The notes under the pieces were generated by a model. It saw nothing but the letters and a program-made list of their open reading frames with translations. It made no database searches and was not told the DNA's origin. Source: Cyanoderma ruficeps (Eukaryota; Chordata; Aves; Passeriformes; Timaliidae). From it: a DNA stretch of 64,000 bases. Location of the stretch: contig VZDJ01000033.1 of the NCBI GenBank assembly GCA_008694505.1, positions 6,178,769 to 6,242,768 of the forward strand. The letters are read 5' to 3'. The position numbers and the translations under genes are program-made. This document shows positions 13,301-27,911 of this stretch, piece by piece. Numbering within the stretch: the first letter of the stretch is position 1; each line of letters opens with the position of its first letter.

Positions 13301-16300
13301 ACTTTAAAGCCTAGCCAAAAATACTTTCTCCCAGTAACACTGACAGCAGTCCTTCTCCCTAGACAAGGAAGAATTTTTTGATCTGGGAAATGTTTACAAA
13401 AACAATTGGCTGGATTAAGGCAGCAGTTTTCAGCCTAATGAAATAGCTTAGCTAAAGCTTAGCCAACACAGACCACGTAAAGAGACAGAAGAAAGATTTT
13501 GCCTCCCTTGAAAAGGCTTCCATCTGATGAAGGCTGCTCCATGAAGCTGGTAATGAAGCTATCAACAATTCCAGCATGAACTGCCAGAATGCTTTATTAT
13601 TCTAAAGATACCAAAACAGAGAGGAAACCCTGTGGTACTGGAAAATTGGAACATGGGCTTTGCCAGCAACCTAAACCCATTACCCTCCCGTAGAAAATAA
13701 ATAAGGTATCAAACCTCTTTCCCACCTGATCCCCAAAAATAGCTAACCTTGACTGTGAATTGAAGAAAGAATCCAAGGATTAATCAGCAAAAGAAATGCA
13801 GAGTAGCTGCAGTGAGCTACCTCACAGGTAGCAGACTAACAGATGAAATCAAGACCTACAAACTAACATCTCTGAGGGACCCAAGAATGGTAAAAACATG
13901 GGATCCTGAGATTATCCTGACACAACCAAAATTTGTTTAGAAATGTGCTGGGGGTTTAGAGGCATCTGCCTGGTTTGTGTCTGTGCAAGGTCAAAGCTCC
14001 ACTCAGGATAGAGTGGTGAAGTTAAGGTCAGTGTTCAGAGCACAGTCTTCACCATCTGGAACTCAAGAACTGCTACTCACAGAATTCTCTGCTAAGCTAC
14101 AGTGATGGTCTCCATTAGTACCAACTTTCTGCTTACACACACAGCCTTACAAACCTCCTCCCTGGGAACCAGACTAAGAAAAAGGAAAAATTAACAGGTG
14201 AGAAAAGAAAACCTCGTGCCTAGAAGAGAATTGTCTTCTGCCATCAAATACAAGACACTGGAAATAGAAAAAGCACAGTTCTCTCAGCACTGCTGGTAAG
14301 ACTGAGTGAAACCTAACAGAAGCTCTGGAAAAGAGAAGCTGAAGCTCTCCAGTGAGAGGGGAAATTCCAGCAGCTGATCCATACAAGAGGATATTTCCCC
14401 CGTAAGACTCCTTGGCTTTTGTTTTTGCAGAGAAGAGAACAGACCACACAGCTTTAAGCATTGAAGAACTTGCAAATACTTTCTTCTGCGCTTCAGAAAG
14501 ACAGGCAGAGGATTTTCAGTGTCTTACACAGTTATATAAAATGAAAATACATCCAGTAACTGATATTTGAAACTGTCAGGCTGTAAGAGCAAGACTGAGA
14601 ATATTTTGAAGCATTTCCTTAAACAGATTCTCAACTCCCATGAGATTCTCAAGAGCAACTTCTAGCTAAAAACTGTAACCCCAGGAGTTAACTAAGGGAA
14701 CATTTCCTCTAGGAACAATCCTTACAGAAAATACAAGTAAAACACAAGTTTTCATTTTTCTTGTACCTGGCCCTTCCTCCATTTCCCTACAAATTATTCA
14801 AATAAAAGTAAACATTAATCTATAAGCATTGCCTTCACCCTTGAGGCAAAGTTAGAGCAAGCTTTTCTAGAGCACACAGTATACACAAGTATATTCAATA
14901 AAGCATTCAGCAATCATCTGAATACTTTAAAAGTATCAAGGAAGATTTTTTCCAGGGGTTATACCAATACTTAGCCCTTCCACAAATCAAGTTCTCAAAA
15001 CACAGAGAACATGACTACACATCAGAAAATAATAATTTAAAAAACCCAACAACAAACCAACGTGGAACAGATATTTTCTTTTTCAACAGGGTTTTGGGAT
15101 GAGGTTTCACACAATGGTTGAACCAACCTGACTGGTTGCTGCTGTTTAAAATGCAGTCCCTGCTTTTTCCTCCTGCTCCTGACCACATGTTCCTACTCCT
15201 TTTTTTTTACAGCAGCTTGGATACCCCCAGCAAACCAGTGAATGGAGACACAGGAGACACTGGAAAAGAAGAGAAGGGAACAAGCAGATCTAGTCCCTCC
15301 TGCCTACCCTACCACAATCCCTCCCCGTTCCCATCCAGGCAGCAAAGCAATTCTATCATATTGATTCAATTGAAAATGCAGCACAGCTTCTTCATGTCTT
15401 TTGTTGACCAAAAGAGGCAACACATAACAATGTCCACATTAAACACTCCACACTGTAACTTGAGAAAAATCTACTAGATTACAGTGTCATAGTACACTTC
15501 CTACACGTTACATTATATTCATTTATCACTATCTAGAATGTGCTTCCATGAGTCATTAACTTTCTATTATCTTAAGGCAGCGTTAATTCAAGACGCAAAA
15601 TAATGGCCTAGCAATAGGTTGATCACTTTAAAAGAGATATATGAATACTCTCTAATCAGAGCAGTAAAATTTAAAAAATAAAGAAAAACCCAGGAGACAC
15701 TATTAGAGAACTATTTCAGGGAAAAATACAAATGCAAAGAATTTGGGATAGAGTCCTCTGCACAGCACTTTTGGCTAAGTCTCAGAGCAAAACCAAAAGC
15801 AGAGTCACTGGGAAATAACATCTGAATGAATGTCTGGGAATGCCAGTCACTACCATCCATGTCCACTGCCCTCAACCTCAGGCACTGTGGCTCCTCCCTC
15901 TCATGGCTGTACTGGCATTTGGCTTTCTGCCCATTGTACAATCCAGGAAATCACCTAGCAATTTTAAAAACTGTTTTCCAGTTGTTTGTATTTGGATCAG
16001 CTCCTTGAACTGGCTCATCCCTTGTTTGCATGAGCACAGGACCAGAGCTAGGGAAGAGACAGGAACAATCAGGAGAGAACAGGACCAGGAGATCTGCACT
16101 GGCCTAAACTGCTACAGAAATGAATGGTACCTTGCTGAAAGATCTTACAAAAGGAGGGAAAATCCCCCCAATTTCTCGAAATTCCAGTGCATACTACAGA
16201 TGTACTTCAAAAATAGGTGTTAATGCTCAATAAATACGACAAATTACTTTTGGATCAACTGAGTATGGATTTCTTTCCTAACCAAACTCTAAAAGATGTT

Positions 16301-17892
16301 GAAGAAAAAGCAGAGTCAGATTAAGGCTATTTGGAGGCTTTTAAATAATCTTTACATAAATAAAAAGCATCTAATTATAGCAGATTATAGCCAGTTTCTT
16401 GCCAATACATGATATCCTAAGTAAGCATTTTCTCCACAAAATTCTCTTACGCTGTTTTGAGGGGAGAGGACAGGACAGGGAGGGGGGAAGGGCTACCTTC
16501 TTTTTGACTTCCCCATTTCTCATTTTTCTACCAGTATTAGTCTGCATTAACAGCCAAATCATACACACACACAACACTGCCAGTGACCTACTAGAAAGTT
16601 GCTATAGCAACGACTGCTTTCAGAAATACACGTTGTGCATTTTAAGTGCCATCATAGTGTAACTCATCTGTCAATTAATAACCATGGCTCACAGGAACAC
16701 ACCACACACTCCAAAAAAATTTAACAAATAAACACAGAGGCCTTATGTCCACAAAAGGAAGTACTGGAAAACCCAGTGTGGGCTAAGACTCACTACCAAT
16801 GGAAAAAACAAACAAATGACACATATTTAGCACTAAGATGTAACGCTCATATTCCTGTTTAAGTGCACACAAATCATGAAGTATGAAAAAACTTCATTTC
16901 AGTCTTAAAGAGGGAAATCACTCATAAATACCATTAAATGTCTAATTTAAGCAACTCCAACTTAGTGGTAAAATCATCTACAGGAATATACAGAAAACAT
17001 AATTTAATTTAGGTTTCTGTTACGTGTTTTGAGTGAGATCTCTAATAAGAAGCAATGGATTTTTAAACACATTGAATAAACAAAAAACTGAGTACCCACT
17101 TTCAGCCTCAGTAGACTTCATGAAATCCTGTGGCTAGGTGATTTCTAATTAGCCATCAGACTAAGCCTGTGACATTGTCCCTTTTTTGGGATGCAGGTGT
17201 CCACCAGTTTTTGATGTTAAGTGTTAGATACAAAGCATAAGCACAGAAAAGAACTAAGCATCTGAAATGGCAATTACTTATTCACAAAGAGAAAACTTCA
17301 AGAAAATTCAACCAGCACAACTAGGAAATCAAGAATACTCCAGTATTACACACAGCAGCTGATTTTCCATTGTTTCCTCTCACAGCCCTGCCTTGCACCA
17401 GCAGGTGATTTTCAGTCAAGTTTGTGTCCTAAGCTCCAGCTCTTTGCCTCTCTCAGCTATGGCACATGTGCTGTCACTCTGACCAGTGCAAGGTCAGTGC
17501 ACTGCTAATGGCAGAATATTCTCCATAGAGAACATGTACAGAGATGATGTACAAGCTGATGCAGGAGCTTTGCAGAGACCCTGGATCACCAAGGGCTGTC
17601 TGCATCAATGACACCGTGAGAGAGGCTGCAGAGCTTCCAAGCTCCAATGTGACCTTGAAAAGTGTTTCAATTTCCTTTCTCGCATCCTCTAAACCCAGTT
17701 CAAATCACTCTCTCATATGACAAAGATAAAAATCGTTTTTCCTGTTATATTTTCTTGTTTGAGATGAACATCAAGCTCTCACAGCACCCAGCCTTTGACA
17801 ATATACTGGTAGTGATGCCAGTAGATCCAGTCCAGACCCAGACTGGATTTTACCCAGAAATCCTTCTGGGTATCAGAAAACAGAATAAGAGA

Positions 17893-18342
17893 TGTGCAGG
17901 TTTCATCTGGGGCAGAGTTAATTTCCTTCACAGACCCCAGGGAGCGGCTGAGGGTGCCTGGGAGGCTGGGAGGGGACACAGGTGACCCAAACCAACCCAA
18001 GGGACATTCCAGACCTCATGACATCATGAATAGTAAAAGGTGGAGGGAAGAGAGAGGAAGAGGGGACATTTGGAGTGATGCCATTTGTCTTCCCAAGTCA
18101 CTGTTACCTGTGCTGGGGTCCTGCTACCCTGGAGTTGCAGAACACGTGTCTGCCTGTGGGAAGGCTGAATTAATTCCTTGGTTTCCTTTGCTTGTATGTG
18201 CAGTTTTTGCTTTCCCTGTTAAAGTGGCCTTCTCTCAACCCATGAGAGAAGGTTTCACCCTTCCATTTCTCTTTCTGACCCACTGGTGGGGGAACAAGTG
18301 AGTGACTGTGAGGGCCTCGTGGCTGGATGGGACAGAAATCCT
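17893..18342 (+). mobile_element. Decayed solo LTR of an avian endogenous retrovirus (ERVL-like)
   Basis: The stretch follows the order of a common avian LTR that I recognise. It starts with TGTGCAGGTTT and a 'ggggcagagttaatttccttc' block. Next come a 'gctgggaggggacacaggtgacc' block, the 'gacatcatg' and 'ggagtgatgccatttgtcttcc' blocks, and an R/U5-like part around 'ttgctttccctgttaaa' and 'ctctcaaccca'. A GC-rich end around 'gtgagtgactgtg' closes it. The left third is shortened relative to my memory of the family. No gag, pol or env sequence flanks it, so it is probably a solo LTR left by recombination. The exact subfamily and end points are uncertain. Confidence 0.75.
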
Positions 18343-21300
18343 GCCCAAACTTCTGCATGACCTCAGTGAGCAGCTCAGTCCGAGTGAGCTCCACCAAGAA
18401 CCTTGGCCTGGTTATGCATGTGCAACAATTCCTGTAGGAATTTTCCACTTGTCCTGGACTTCACAGGGAGGATTTTCTAAAAACTGAATCACAACTAATC
18501 CTTTTAGCTTGGACAACAAAGACCACCTTTGAAAGTCTGATTCTTATACACATATATTGTAAGAGAGCTGGGAGATACACATCTCCCCAAGGCAGCGAGG
18601 CCCAGAGTCAGGGCTACAGGGGCAATTCTATCTCACTGCACCTGGCTGACAGTTCACAGCAGCAAGGCAGGCAGAGGCACAACCAACCAGTGTTTCATTG
18701 CTAGTTATGGTTAATGTAACACTCCGAAAAGTCTCTGAACAGCAAGAAAAGCACTGCCTTAAAATCTCCTTTCTCATGTCAAGATAGATGAACTTTTTTC
18801 CTCCTACCTGTGGACAGCTGGCAGCACTGCTGAGGCAGAGGGCTAGTTAAAAACTACTGTTTAAATATGACAGTGAAGCTTCTCTTAATCTGTCCAGGGA
18901 GATCCCAACAGACATAGCTCTCCAGGTTTTATAACAGGAATCTTAAACTGTAATTTTTTTTTTTTTAAATCCAGAATTTGGCTGATCACAGTTCTATGAA
19001 TCAAGCCTTTAAATAATTGAAAAGAGCAAGATACCCTAATCTTCCAAGTTACTAAAAGGTGGTGCCATTTTCTGGCTAATTTTTTTTAACACATCTACAA
19101 TAATAAAAACATCACATGGGGCAGAAGAAGGACCTGTAAAGACCTGTCCTTCTATGGAGGCCAAAAGCACAGTCACAAGACAAATGCATGTGTGTAGCCA
19201 TACTCCCCAGAACACTCCCAAAATGCGTATCTTCCCAACTGCTTGTATTTACACACATTAGATTTTGCATCAGTATTATCTTTTCAGGTGATACTTTTCA
19301 TTCCCTAATATTCTATGTATATGGGAGTCCTTTCTTATTAAAAAATGTAGTTACATCCTACCCTGACAATAAGCAGTGCAGGTCAGCTTTCATTACCACC
19401 TACATTCACTACTACAGTTGCTCTCAAGTCTTTCTAAATCTACCTCTCCCCTCTGGACCTTTCCATTTATTCAGGACAAAATCCCTGCCTGTCTTGACAT
19501 CCACCCTGGTATCTCAAGGCAGCAGGTGAAGTTTACAGAGCAGAGGCGCCTCAGCAGTTGGAATGCCATAGCCATCCCTACCTCTCCATCCACACAGCCA
19601 GGCCATGCTAGAACAGCTTTCCAGCTTCTCCTTTGCATTTTCAGGAGGCTGGTTTCTCCCACGGACCCAGTGTGAGAACCCTGACCATGCAGAGTGAGAC
19701 TCCAGCAGTTTCCTCTCCTCCTCTTTCCATGACTGTGGCTCAAGGATTGCAGATTGGGCCAGAGCTGGGACACCTCCTTGTCAGGGACCACCTTCCCTCT
19801 CTGTTTCTTCTCCTTCACTAACCCAAATGAAGGCTCCACCCTGTCCTGCCCCAGCCCTCCCTTGTTCTGGAGTCTGTGCCCCCCTTTACACTCCTGTCAC
19901 CAGGATCAGGTATACCACCAGCAAACCCCCTCTAAGTTACTACTTCTCCACTTGGGGCTCAGATACTTCACCTTTTCCCACGCCTCCTCTTCTAAGAAAC
20001 ATTCCCAGCTGAGAACTAAAACATTCACAATTTTAGAATACAGTCCTTTGAAACGTTAAGTGCTGCAGACTACGTTGGCAAGAGCACAAAGTGTGGCAAA
20101 CAAGGGCAGAAGGATGGAAGGGAGCTGGATGTGCCTTCAGTGAGTGCTGAAGCAGCAGCCTACAGTGAGTTCCGAGTTCACTGTGTAACTGTTTTTTTAC
20201 CTGCCTCCCAGAACGCCCTCCCACAAATAATTTGCTGACTACCAGACCTTTAGGTCCATCATTGCTGGGGTTCTTTTGATCCCAATGATGCACCTATTAC
20301 ATTTTATCCTGTACAATGCTGCTGTCTCACTGTCCAGAGGAGACACAGCCCTGGCCTTCACATAAACAAGACATTTTACAAAATATCACTGTCCCTTTCT
20401 GCATAATTTGCCATTATAATTAAACATTGAAACTGTGACACTTTTCATTGAAAATTCATGTTGTCCTTAGGCTGCCACTTTTTCTTCAGATGGAAGTCAA
20501 AAGGCCACATTCACACCATCTCTGCTATCAGGACCACACAAACACAACAATTTCTTACTAAATTAATACATTAGCACTAACATGAAAAATTGATAGTTTA
20601 AATGAGTCCCACATGGCTTTATTCCAATATCTGTTTGTCATTAAGATAATTCCTACATTTTAATTCTTAAAAGACAAGTCTAATAAGGCTGTAGGTCCCA
20701 CCAGGATTTCCTGTTATTTAAAGGTTTCTTTCTGGTTTTAAACTGTCAAGGGTTATATTTATTAGCTAACTAGAAATAATTTCCCATTTGCCATCAGCAC
20801 TGCATAAAGCTCTGCACTGAAGAGTTAGATTTGAAGGTGTCAAATTTAACCTGAAACCTCAAATGAGCTGAATTTTTCCGCAGTAAATGAATCATTGCTC
20901 TCAACCAGCTCAAACTTCAAAAAGCAATTAATACAAATAAACTGCTTCTTAAATTAGAAGTAAAATACTAATCCATGACAACTTATGCAGTATGCATAGA
21001 GTATAATAAAAACATATTCCCTCATTATCAATGTGCATTCTCATTCTGGTGCCCAAGGGTAAAAGGCTGAGTGCACCAAGCCCTGTGCCCTCACCAACCA
21101 GAGAAACCAGGGGGGTAAAAGCAGCAGTGGAACCACTCCCGACCCAGAGAACAAGAACAGTGATTGGTACACAGACCTCCGTCTGTCACTGCAGTAAATG
21201 GATTACGTGGCTTTGGAAGAGTCAGGCACAATTCCACTTTAAAATTTATGAATTTGCACGAACACATCATGAGCCATCAAATGAGATCCTAAATCTGATC

Positions 21301-24300
21301 AGCTGCTTTGTGGGGATTTCTGAGAAGGTAGAACACATTTTTCTGTTCCTCCTTCTGTTCCCTTTTCTGGGAATGTCATTGCTCCAGTTTAAACCATGAT
21401 GAAGATTTTGTTCCAGAACCAGAACATTATTTCTATTTTCAGGAACCACAGAATCAGAAGCTGCCATGCTGATACACTGATAAAAGCTCTCTTTGTCGGG
21501 TTTGGCCAACTGAGACTGCTGCACACTTACTCTTCCCTTCTGTTTGTGTTTTCCAGCAGTTCCACACGCTGTGGAAACAATGAAGCTTGGTTCTCCATGG
21601 ATTACTGTTCTGTAACTCTGTGTGGATTCTCTAACATCTAACAACAATTGAAATCCTGCTCTTGCTTTTATTTAGAAGAGTGTGTAGAAGAGGGATGGGA
21701 AAGAGATGTTAAGAGAGCAACTTCGGCCATCTACCTTCACAAAAACTGCAGGAATTTGTCTTTTGGATGCCTCTCACCAAATTTAACTGAAATTAGTGGC
21801 TGTGCTCCTAAGAGACATGCAGCAACTGAATCCTTCTAATGCATTTAAATAACATGTCAAACAATAAGAAATCTGAACCCTATAGAAAAGACCAAAAATT
21901 AGCAATATTAAAGTACCCCAAGCTTCTTTCCCTTGTCCCCTCCTCTGTCCCACTGTCCTGGCAGTGACAGGAGTGACTCCAACATTTGCAAAGCCACACT
22001 GCTTAGAGAACCAAACTGAAAACCACAAATCAGCAAAAGGTGACACCAAACTGCCCATATAGATATAAATCATCAAGAACAAGAAAAGCCAAGACATTCT
22101 CCAGAAAACAGCTGTTAAAATTCTTGGGTTTCTATCCAAGTAGCATGTATTTGCCAAGAATCTTTAAGCTTCTTTTCTACCTTAAAAGCATTTGAAATAA
22201 ACAGAGACAATTAAATGTGTACTGCAGAACTGTTTTAAAGGGTTGATCTCCCTGTTTCCAAACTAACACACATTCAAAGGTTTGTTTCAAAAACCTTCCA
22301 GAATTCAGCAGTTAAAAAACTCTTAATCCCAGATCTTTTAGTAGCACAGGATTTAATGCTCAGGATTTTGCCCTTCCAAGTTGCTGGTCTTTTTACTTAC
22401 TTATTTTTTAGTGGGAAAGAAAGGCTAAAGAATTAGGGAAAGAAGGTGATACAAGCAAAACAACTTGGACTGATAAGTGGCTTCTAAGAAACCATACCAT
22501 AATCTCAGAGAAGAGGAAGCTGTTAATGATTTCTCTGATAATATGAAAAGCAGTAGTGTGAACAGGCAACATCAACGAATGCAGAGGGTTTAGTACATTA
22601 TGATAAGGGTTTAGGATGAGAGGCAGCTTCCTGGTCCAGGTCAAGCTGATTTTGCCTTCTGAATGAATTAACAGCATGATCTCTTCCAGAGAATAATTTG
22701 AACACATTAATACTGACATCCCCTCTAAATTTGAGTTGAACCCGAGAAATTATGAAGTACTGTATTGATCAGGGTCTTGCTAAGAGAAGTGATGAAGAGC
22801 ATGTAATTAACAGTGTTCAAAAGGAGTCCTCTCAAAGCCCTGACACTATTTCATGGAGAATTCAGTCCAGTGGTCAAGGTAATATCCATCCACCTGAACA
22901 CCTAGATGTAACAAGAACAAACACTTTCTGATTTGAGGAAAAGCCAACTAAATATTTTTCAGAAGTACTTCTCAAGGAAAATGCAGTGAGTGTAAAACTT
23001 AGAGCAAAACAGCAAATAAAAGTGTTCCCAGAATTATTTGTTCAGCGACACACAAGATAGTAATTCTATTTTGGGTTTCAAAAAGGGTGACTAGACATGT
23101 TCAAACTCCATTTAGGGGAGGCACAGAGCCTAGAACAGCTAGAATTCAACAAAAATCCTCCTGTATTCCCAGAGAAAGGCAATGATGTTAATTAGGAGTC
23201 AATGATGGTGGTGCTAATCAAAGATTACTCATCAACAAACACAGGTATCAATGAACGAAGATAATTCATCAATAAACATAGTTTAAAAGTGAGCTCTGCA
23301 TGTCTCCCTGTCCCAAAGGATTTAGACTGAACCTTCAAACCTGCCATGGCCCACACTATGAATGGCAAAAGCACGTGCTAAAGAAACACCACCAAAATTT
23401 TAGCAGAAGGGGGCACATCTCGGTAATCCTGGTTATATCCAGTGAAAAGCAGTTAACAACGAGTTGGTGGCAAACTGAAAGGCTCCATTGTATTTACTTA
23501 ATCTGACCCAGTCCAACTGAGCAAGGTACTTAATCCAACTCAGTGTCACTGGTGTACCATCCCCTGACTGGAAGGGGAGAGGGTGGATGGCTCAAGAACA
23601 CAGGTGATGTAAATCTCTTTTGGAAAAGTGCCATTCCAGGTGACAACTCAATATTCAGATAATCCATTAAGCCTCTGCTGAGCTTCTGAAGAAGCTGTGA
23701 GACTTTGTAACTTCTTGCCAAAGGACTTTCTCCCATTTCCCAGGAGCTTCTTGGCTACTGTTTGAGCTTACCCAAAGGCCTGCAGGTTGATAGGGAGTTT
23801 GCCTGGGTTTTCTCTGACTGCTCCTTGAGGAGGTTCCAGCACTAAAAGGGTCATCCAGAGCCAGCTGAAGGCAGAGCTTTCCTCCTTTTCTTCAAGGAGT
23901 TGCCATTATCCCAGCAGTAGTAGCCCAGTAAAGTCAGATTGAGAAAGGGATGCCAAAAATATTTCACCAACTAAAAATGAGGAAGTTGCTTGATTAGGCA
24001 TAAAAGTATAGCTTTTATTTCAACTGTGATCTCAGAAGTTATAAAATAGAAAAATCCCAGAAAATACAGAGTAGACAAAAAATTCACAACCTTAGTCTCT
24101 AATCCCCTATCAACTAAAGTATAAAAGTAGATAAACATGCAAAGGACTATCTTCTCCAGTTTTAGTAAGGACATGGGAATATCTCAAATGCTACTATGTA
24201 TGAGAAGAGGATATTCTAGTTTCATATTTCTTAGTTAGTCACATAAATTCAGTAAGAGACAATAAGAATTTAAAAGAAGATTTTTCTTTCTATACTTTCC

Positions 24301-27300
24301 CTTGTGAGCTGCATGAGATTTTTCTTTGCTCAACTTTAATAAATTTTATATATTAAAATAGCATACTTAATTACTGCTTAGAGCTTCTACAAACTTTCAA
24401 TGTCCAAATTTTATTGCAGCCATTTTAATACCCATAATTAGCTCATTCCGATTTTTAATGCTAAATACTATAAATTACTGAGTACTCTAACATTTCAGTT
24501 TTCTAATACTAAGACAGATTTTTAATATTAAGGATATGACAGGTTCTCCCATTTAAAATGGCTGAGCTTACCTCCCTACTTCATTACACAGCTCAGGTTC
24601 AATACACTCCAAATTGCCAGTGGCTCTTTTCATCATTAATTACATATTTCAAGTCCAACACTAATCGATTTCCAGCCCATGACCAGGAGAAAAGAGCAAT
24701 CCCACCTCTCATTCTTTACCTCAGCCTGGCCTGTTCTGCTGTGATTACCATGTTCTCCTGTCTCTGTCACATTTAGCTTTCTAAATAATGGGTTTCAAGC
24801 AGGACATGCTGCTTTAATGTGCATTTGTAAAATCTACAGGAATAAAACACATTATCAGTCTATCCCAGGCCCACAGGCACCTGGGAAAGAGCATATCCCT
24901 GCAGGATTGCTACTGGCCTTCCCACACCTGGCTGCAAGAGGAAACACAAGAGGAATGGGAGCTCCAAAAAGCCATGCAACTCTAGTGCAATCTCCAGCAC
25001 CAATTTTTACATTTCTTTATCAAAAATGCTCTGGTCTTAATACTGCCAAGGAGAGAAAAGGGAACTGACTACCTTTTTAAACTAATGCTTTTAGGCTTAT
25101 TCCTCTTTTGCAGGAACACGGGGAATTATTTGCTATGGAAGGCGCCTGCCTTACCTGCAGCTGAAACTTGGACTTCACTGTGCACTTAGAGCAGGCGTTC
25201 AGCATCCTAAAACACATATACTGAAAATCACACACCCTTCCTAAGTACAGAAAGTCCTGAATATAGAACTCCCAGAGAATCCACAGGTAATTCCCAATCA
25301 GCATGTGGAGCAAAAACTCCACCCTTGAATGTGTTTGAGGTTTTCATGCCTGTGGGTTTTTCCTCTTATATACTTCAATTAAAAAAAAAAAAAAGGTGAA
25401 GTCAAATCCTGACCCAACTTCTTGTAGGTCCCATTCAAAACCAGAACTGTAAGAAGGATGTGACGTTGTAGACAGAGCACCACGAGCAGATGAGAGACAA
25501 CACAGAGTCTGAACATCTCATCAGACAGAACCTGTGGGTACTGCACTTTTAAAGACCAGCCTGTTTCAGCGCCACCCCTCTGAACCTACAGCCCCAGTGA
25601 AACCCAGCCCTGAGCACTCCCAAACCTTGACCCTTCCTCTGCAGTCAGAATTCAGGGAACTCTTCAACACTTTCATGTTTTATTCATTTTATATGCTGTA
25701 TATATATTATAAAGAGTACTATGTTTTACTGTATGTTTTATTGACATATTAACTGCAGTCTATACAGCCATCTCGCAGTTCCAGAGACACTGGGCATGTT
25801 AACAGAATGCAAAATAAGACAGTTATTAGTTTCAGCAAAATTCCCCACATTGAAGCTAAAAACATCTCTCCAGAATTCTTAAGGCAATGCTGAGAAAATG
25901 TTGCCTTTTAAGCTATAAAAAGTTTTGGGAGCTCCTTGCCAATGGGCACAAAAGCCTCTTCCACAAGTTTTCAATCATTCCTCAAAGGAGGGAGCACTAA
26001 TACATGAACACAGTGAGCAGAGATGGAATAGCTAATGTTTCTGTAGCAGGAATGTCCACGTGTTTGCAGACAGAAGATATTTATCTGACATGAAAATGCA
26101 ATTTGGCAGCCACATTTGAAAAAAGGTTGTCATTTAGAGTAGCTGCTGACCTTACTAAAATACCAGAAGAATGATCTGGGAGAATGGGTTATGAGATTAA
26201 TTGCCAAAGGAAGAATAAAGAAAACATAGTGAGATTTCAGTTCACTAGAAAAATGGTACCCAGAACGCATTTCAAAGAATCATTTTTAACAGGAGAGGTT
26301 TTACAATTCTTTTTATTATTTTAACATTAACATTTAAAAGGGTATTTATTATTGCTTGTTCTCTACTGTACAATTTAATTTCTAATCTGCTTGCAAACTC
26401 CCAGACTGATGAAGACTTGAATAAAATTAAACCCCATTACAGGGAAATGGAAGAGAAAACAATTAGCACAGTAGTTAAATACTGACTTGCAGACAAGACG
26501 CTTTCCTTAAGCCAACAACTGACATTACAGGAACAAGGTAAGATTGAAATGAATGTTTGAAGTCTATCACCTGTTTGTTGAGCACAGCCCCCAAGTTACA
26601 AGGGGAAATGAATCTTTAATGTCTAAAAGTTCCTAAGCAAAGATGATTTTAGGGACAAATCACTGTCAGGTAGCTGATGAGATTCCTGCTTCTGCCACCC
26701 AACCATCCAGTTCTGTGGATGTGAGAAGCAAGAAATGCTGCCTTGAGTTGTTATACCCCACATTTAGTCATTTAGCTTCATCTTCCCCCTGGCAGTTGTT
26801 TTCGTCTGTTGTAGTGTTTCTTTTTTAAAAATTTCTTACTTTAATTTCAGATAATAAAGTTACAAGGTTGTGATAAAGCAGCATAAACTTTTTCTTGTTT
26901 TAACACTAAACTGTTGAGTCTGTTAACCAAGAACTTAGATACACTCACTGTGAAGAAGAGTGGCAGAAAAACAGTTTTGGAGCTTGATCAAGGGAAAAAT
27001 ATTGCAGTCTACAGAAAACACAGCAGAAGAGACTGACAGAATTGTGCACTACGTGGATGAAACCAGAGAGAAAAACATCCTAAGACTAAAAGGATTTTGA
27101 TTTAAACACTCAAAGCTCCTTATACACACACGGTGCCAAACTCTCAAGAGATCCGAGAGCAGTTGACTTTTTTTTCCCTTGGATTTTTGAGGGCTATTAG
27201 AAGAGAAAGAATTAGAAAGATTGATGGCAAGGCTCTTCCTAGTCTATTAAGAAGGGAGATATATTGGTAAGGTAAGTGATGTAATCATGGAGATGAGCTT

Positions 27301-27858
27301 CCCTGTGAGGTACACTGGAAGAATAAAGTGCTGATGGCCTCCCAGCTGCAGTGGTAGGGAAGAAAGCCATACTCCCAGAGAACTAGCCAGGTTCCCTGAG
27401 CAGTCCATCATTTCCTGCTGTACTCTTTACTGGGAGCTGCCCCACCCAGCAAAATGCCCAACTACCCACCAAAGCGTGCTCCACCAGGCTGGGAGCCACA
27501 GCAGTACAGAACCAAAACATCAATGGCTTCTCCACCCCAACCCTCAGTATCCCAATTCCCATCCATCACACCACAGAGGGCTCCCTAACCCGCCGAGGAA
27601 GATCCCTGTCTGCCAACACCCCCGGCAGAGCAGCCGCACCGCCGGGGAGCTACAGCTGCACACTGAGGGCACGCAGCACCAAAGGAAGGTTCTTCAGCCA
27701 CTGTCCCCTGCATTCTCCTGCTCCTCAAAGTCCATCTGCTGACAAAACAGCTACTAAAAGCTGTGAAATCCCTTCAGTGTGTTTCCAAAACACCCGTACA
27801 AACGCAGCAGCTGCTGATGAGCTGGCAAAGGCAGACTGGCACTGTCACTGCACAGTGG

Positions 27859-27911
27859 CACACACACTGCCCTGGTTTATCTCAGTGACACACACACTGC
27901 CCTGGTTTATC
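27859..27911. repeat. Tandem duplication, 30-bp period
   Basis: The segment 'cacacacactgccctggttt' plus 'atc' occurs at 27859-27881 and again at 27889-27911 with an identical core. It is a recent-looking small tandem duplication in STAG1 intron 1, next to a short locally GC-rich patch at 27590-27660. Confidence 0.85.
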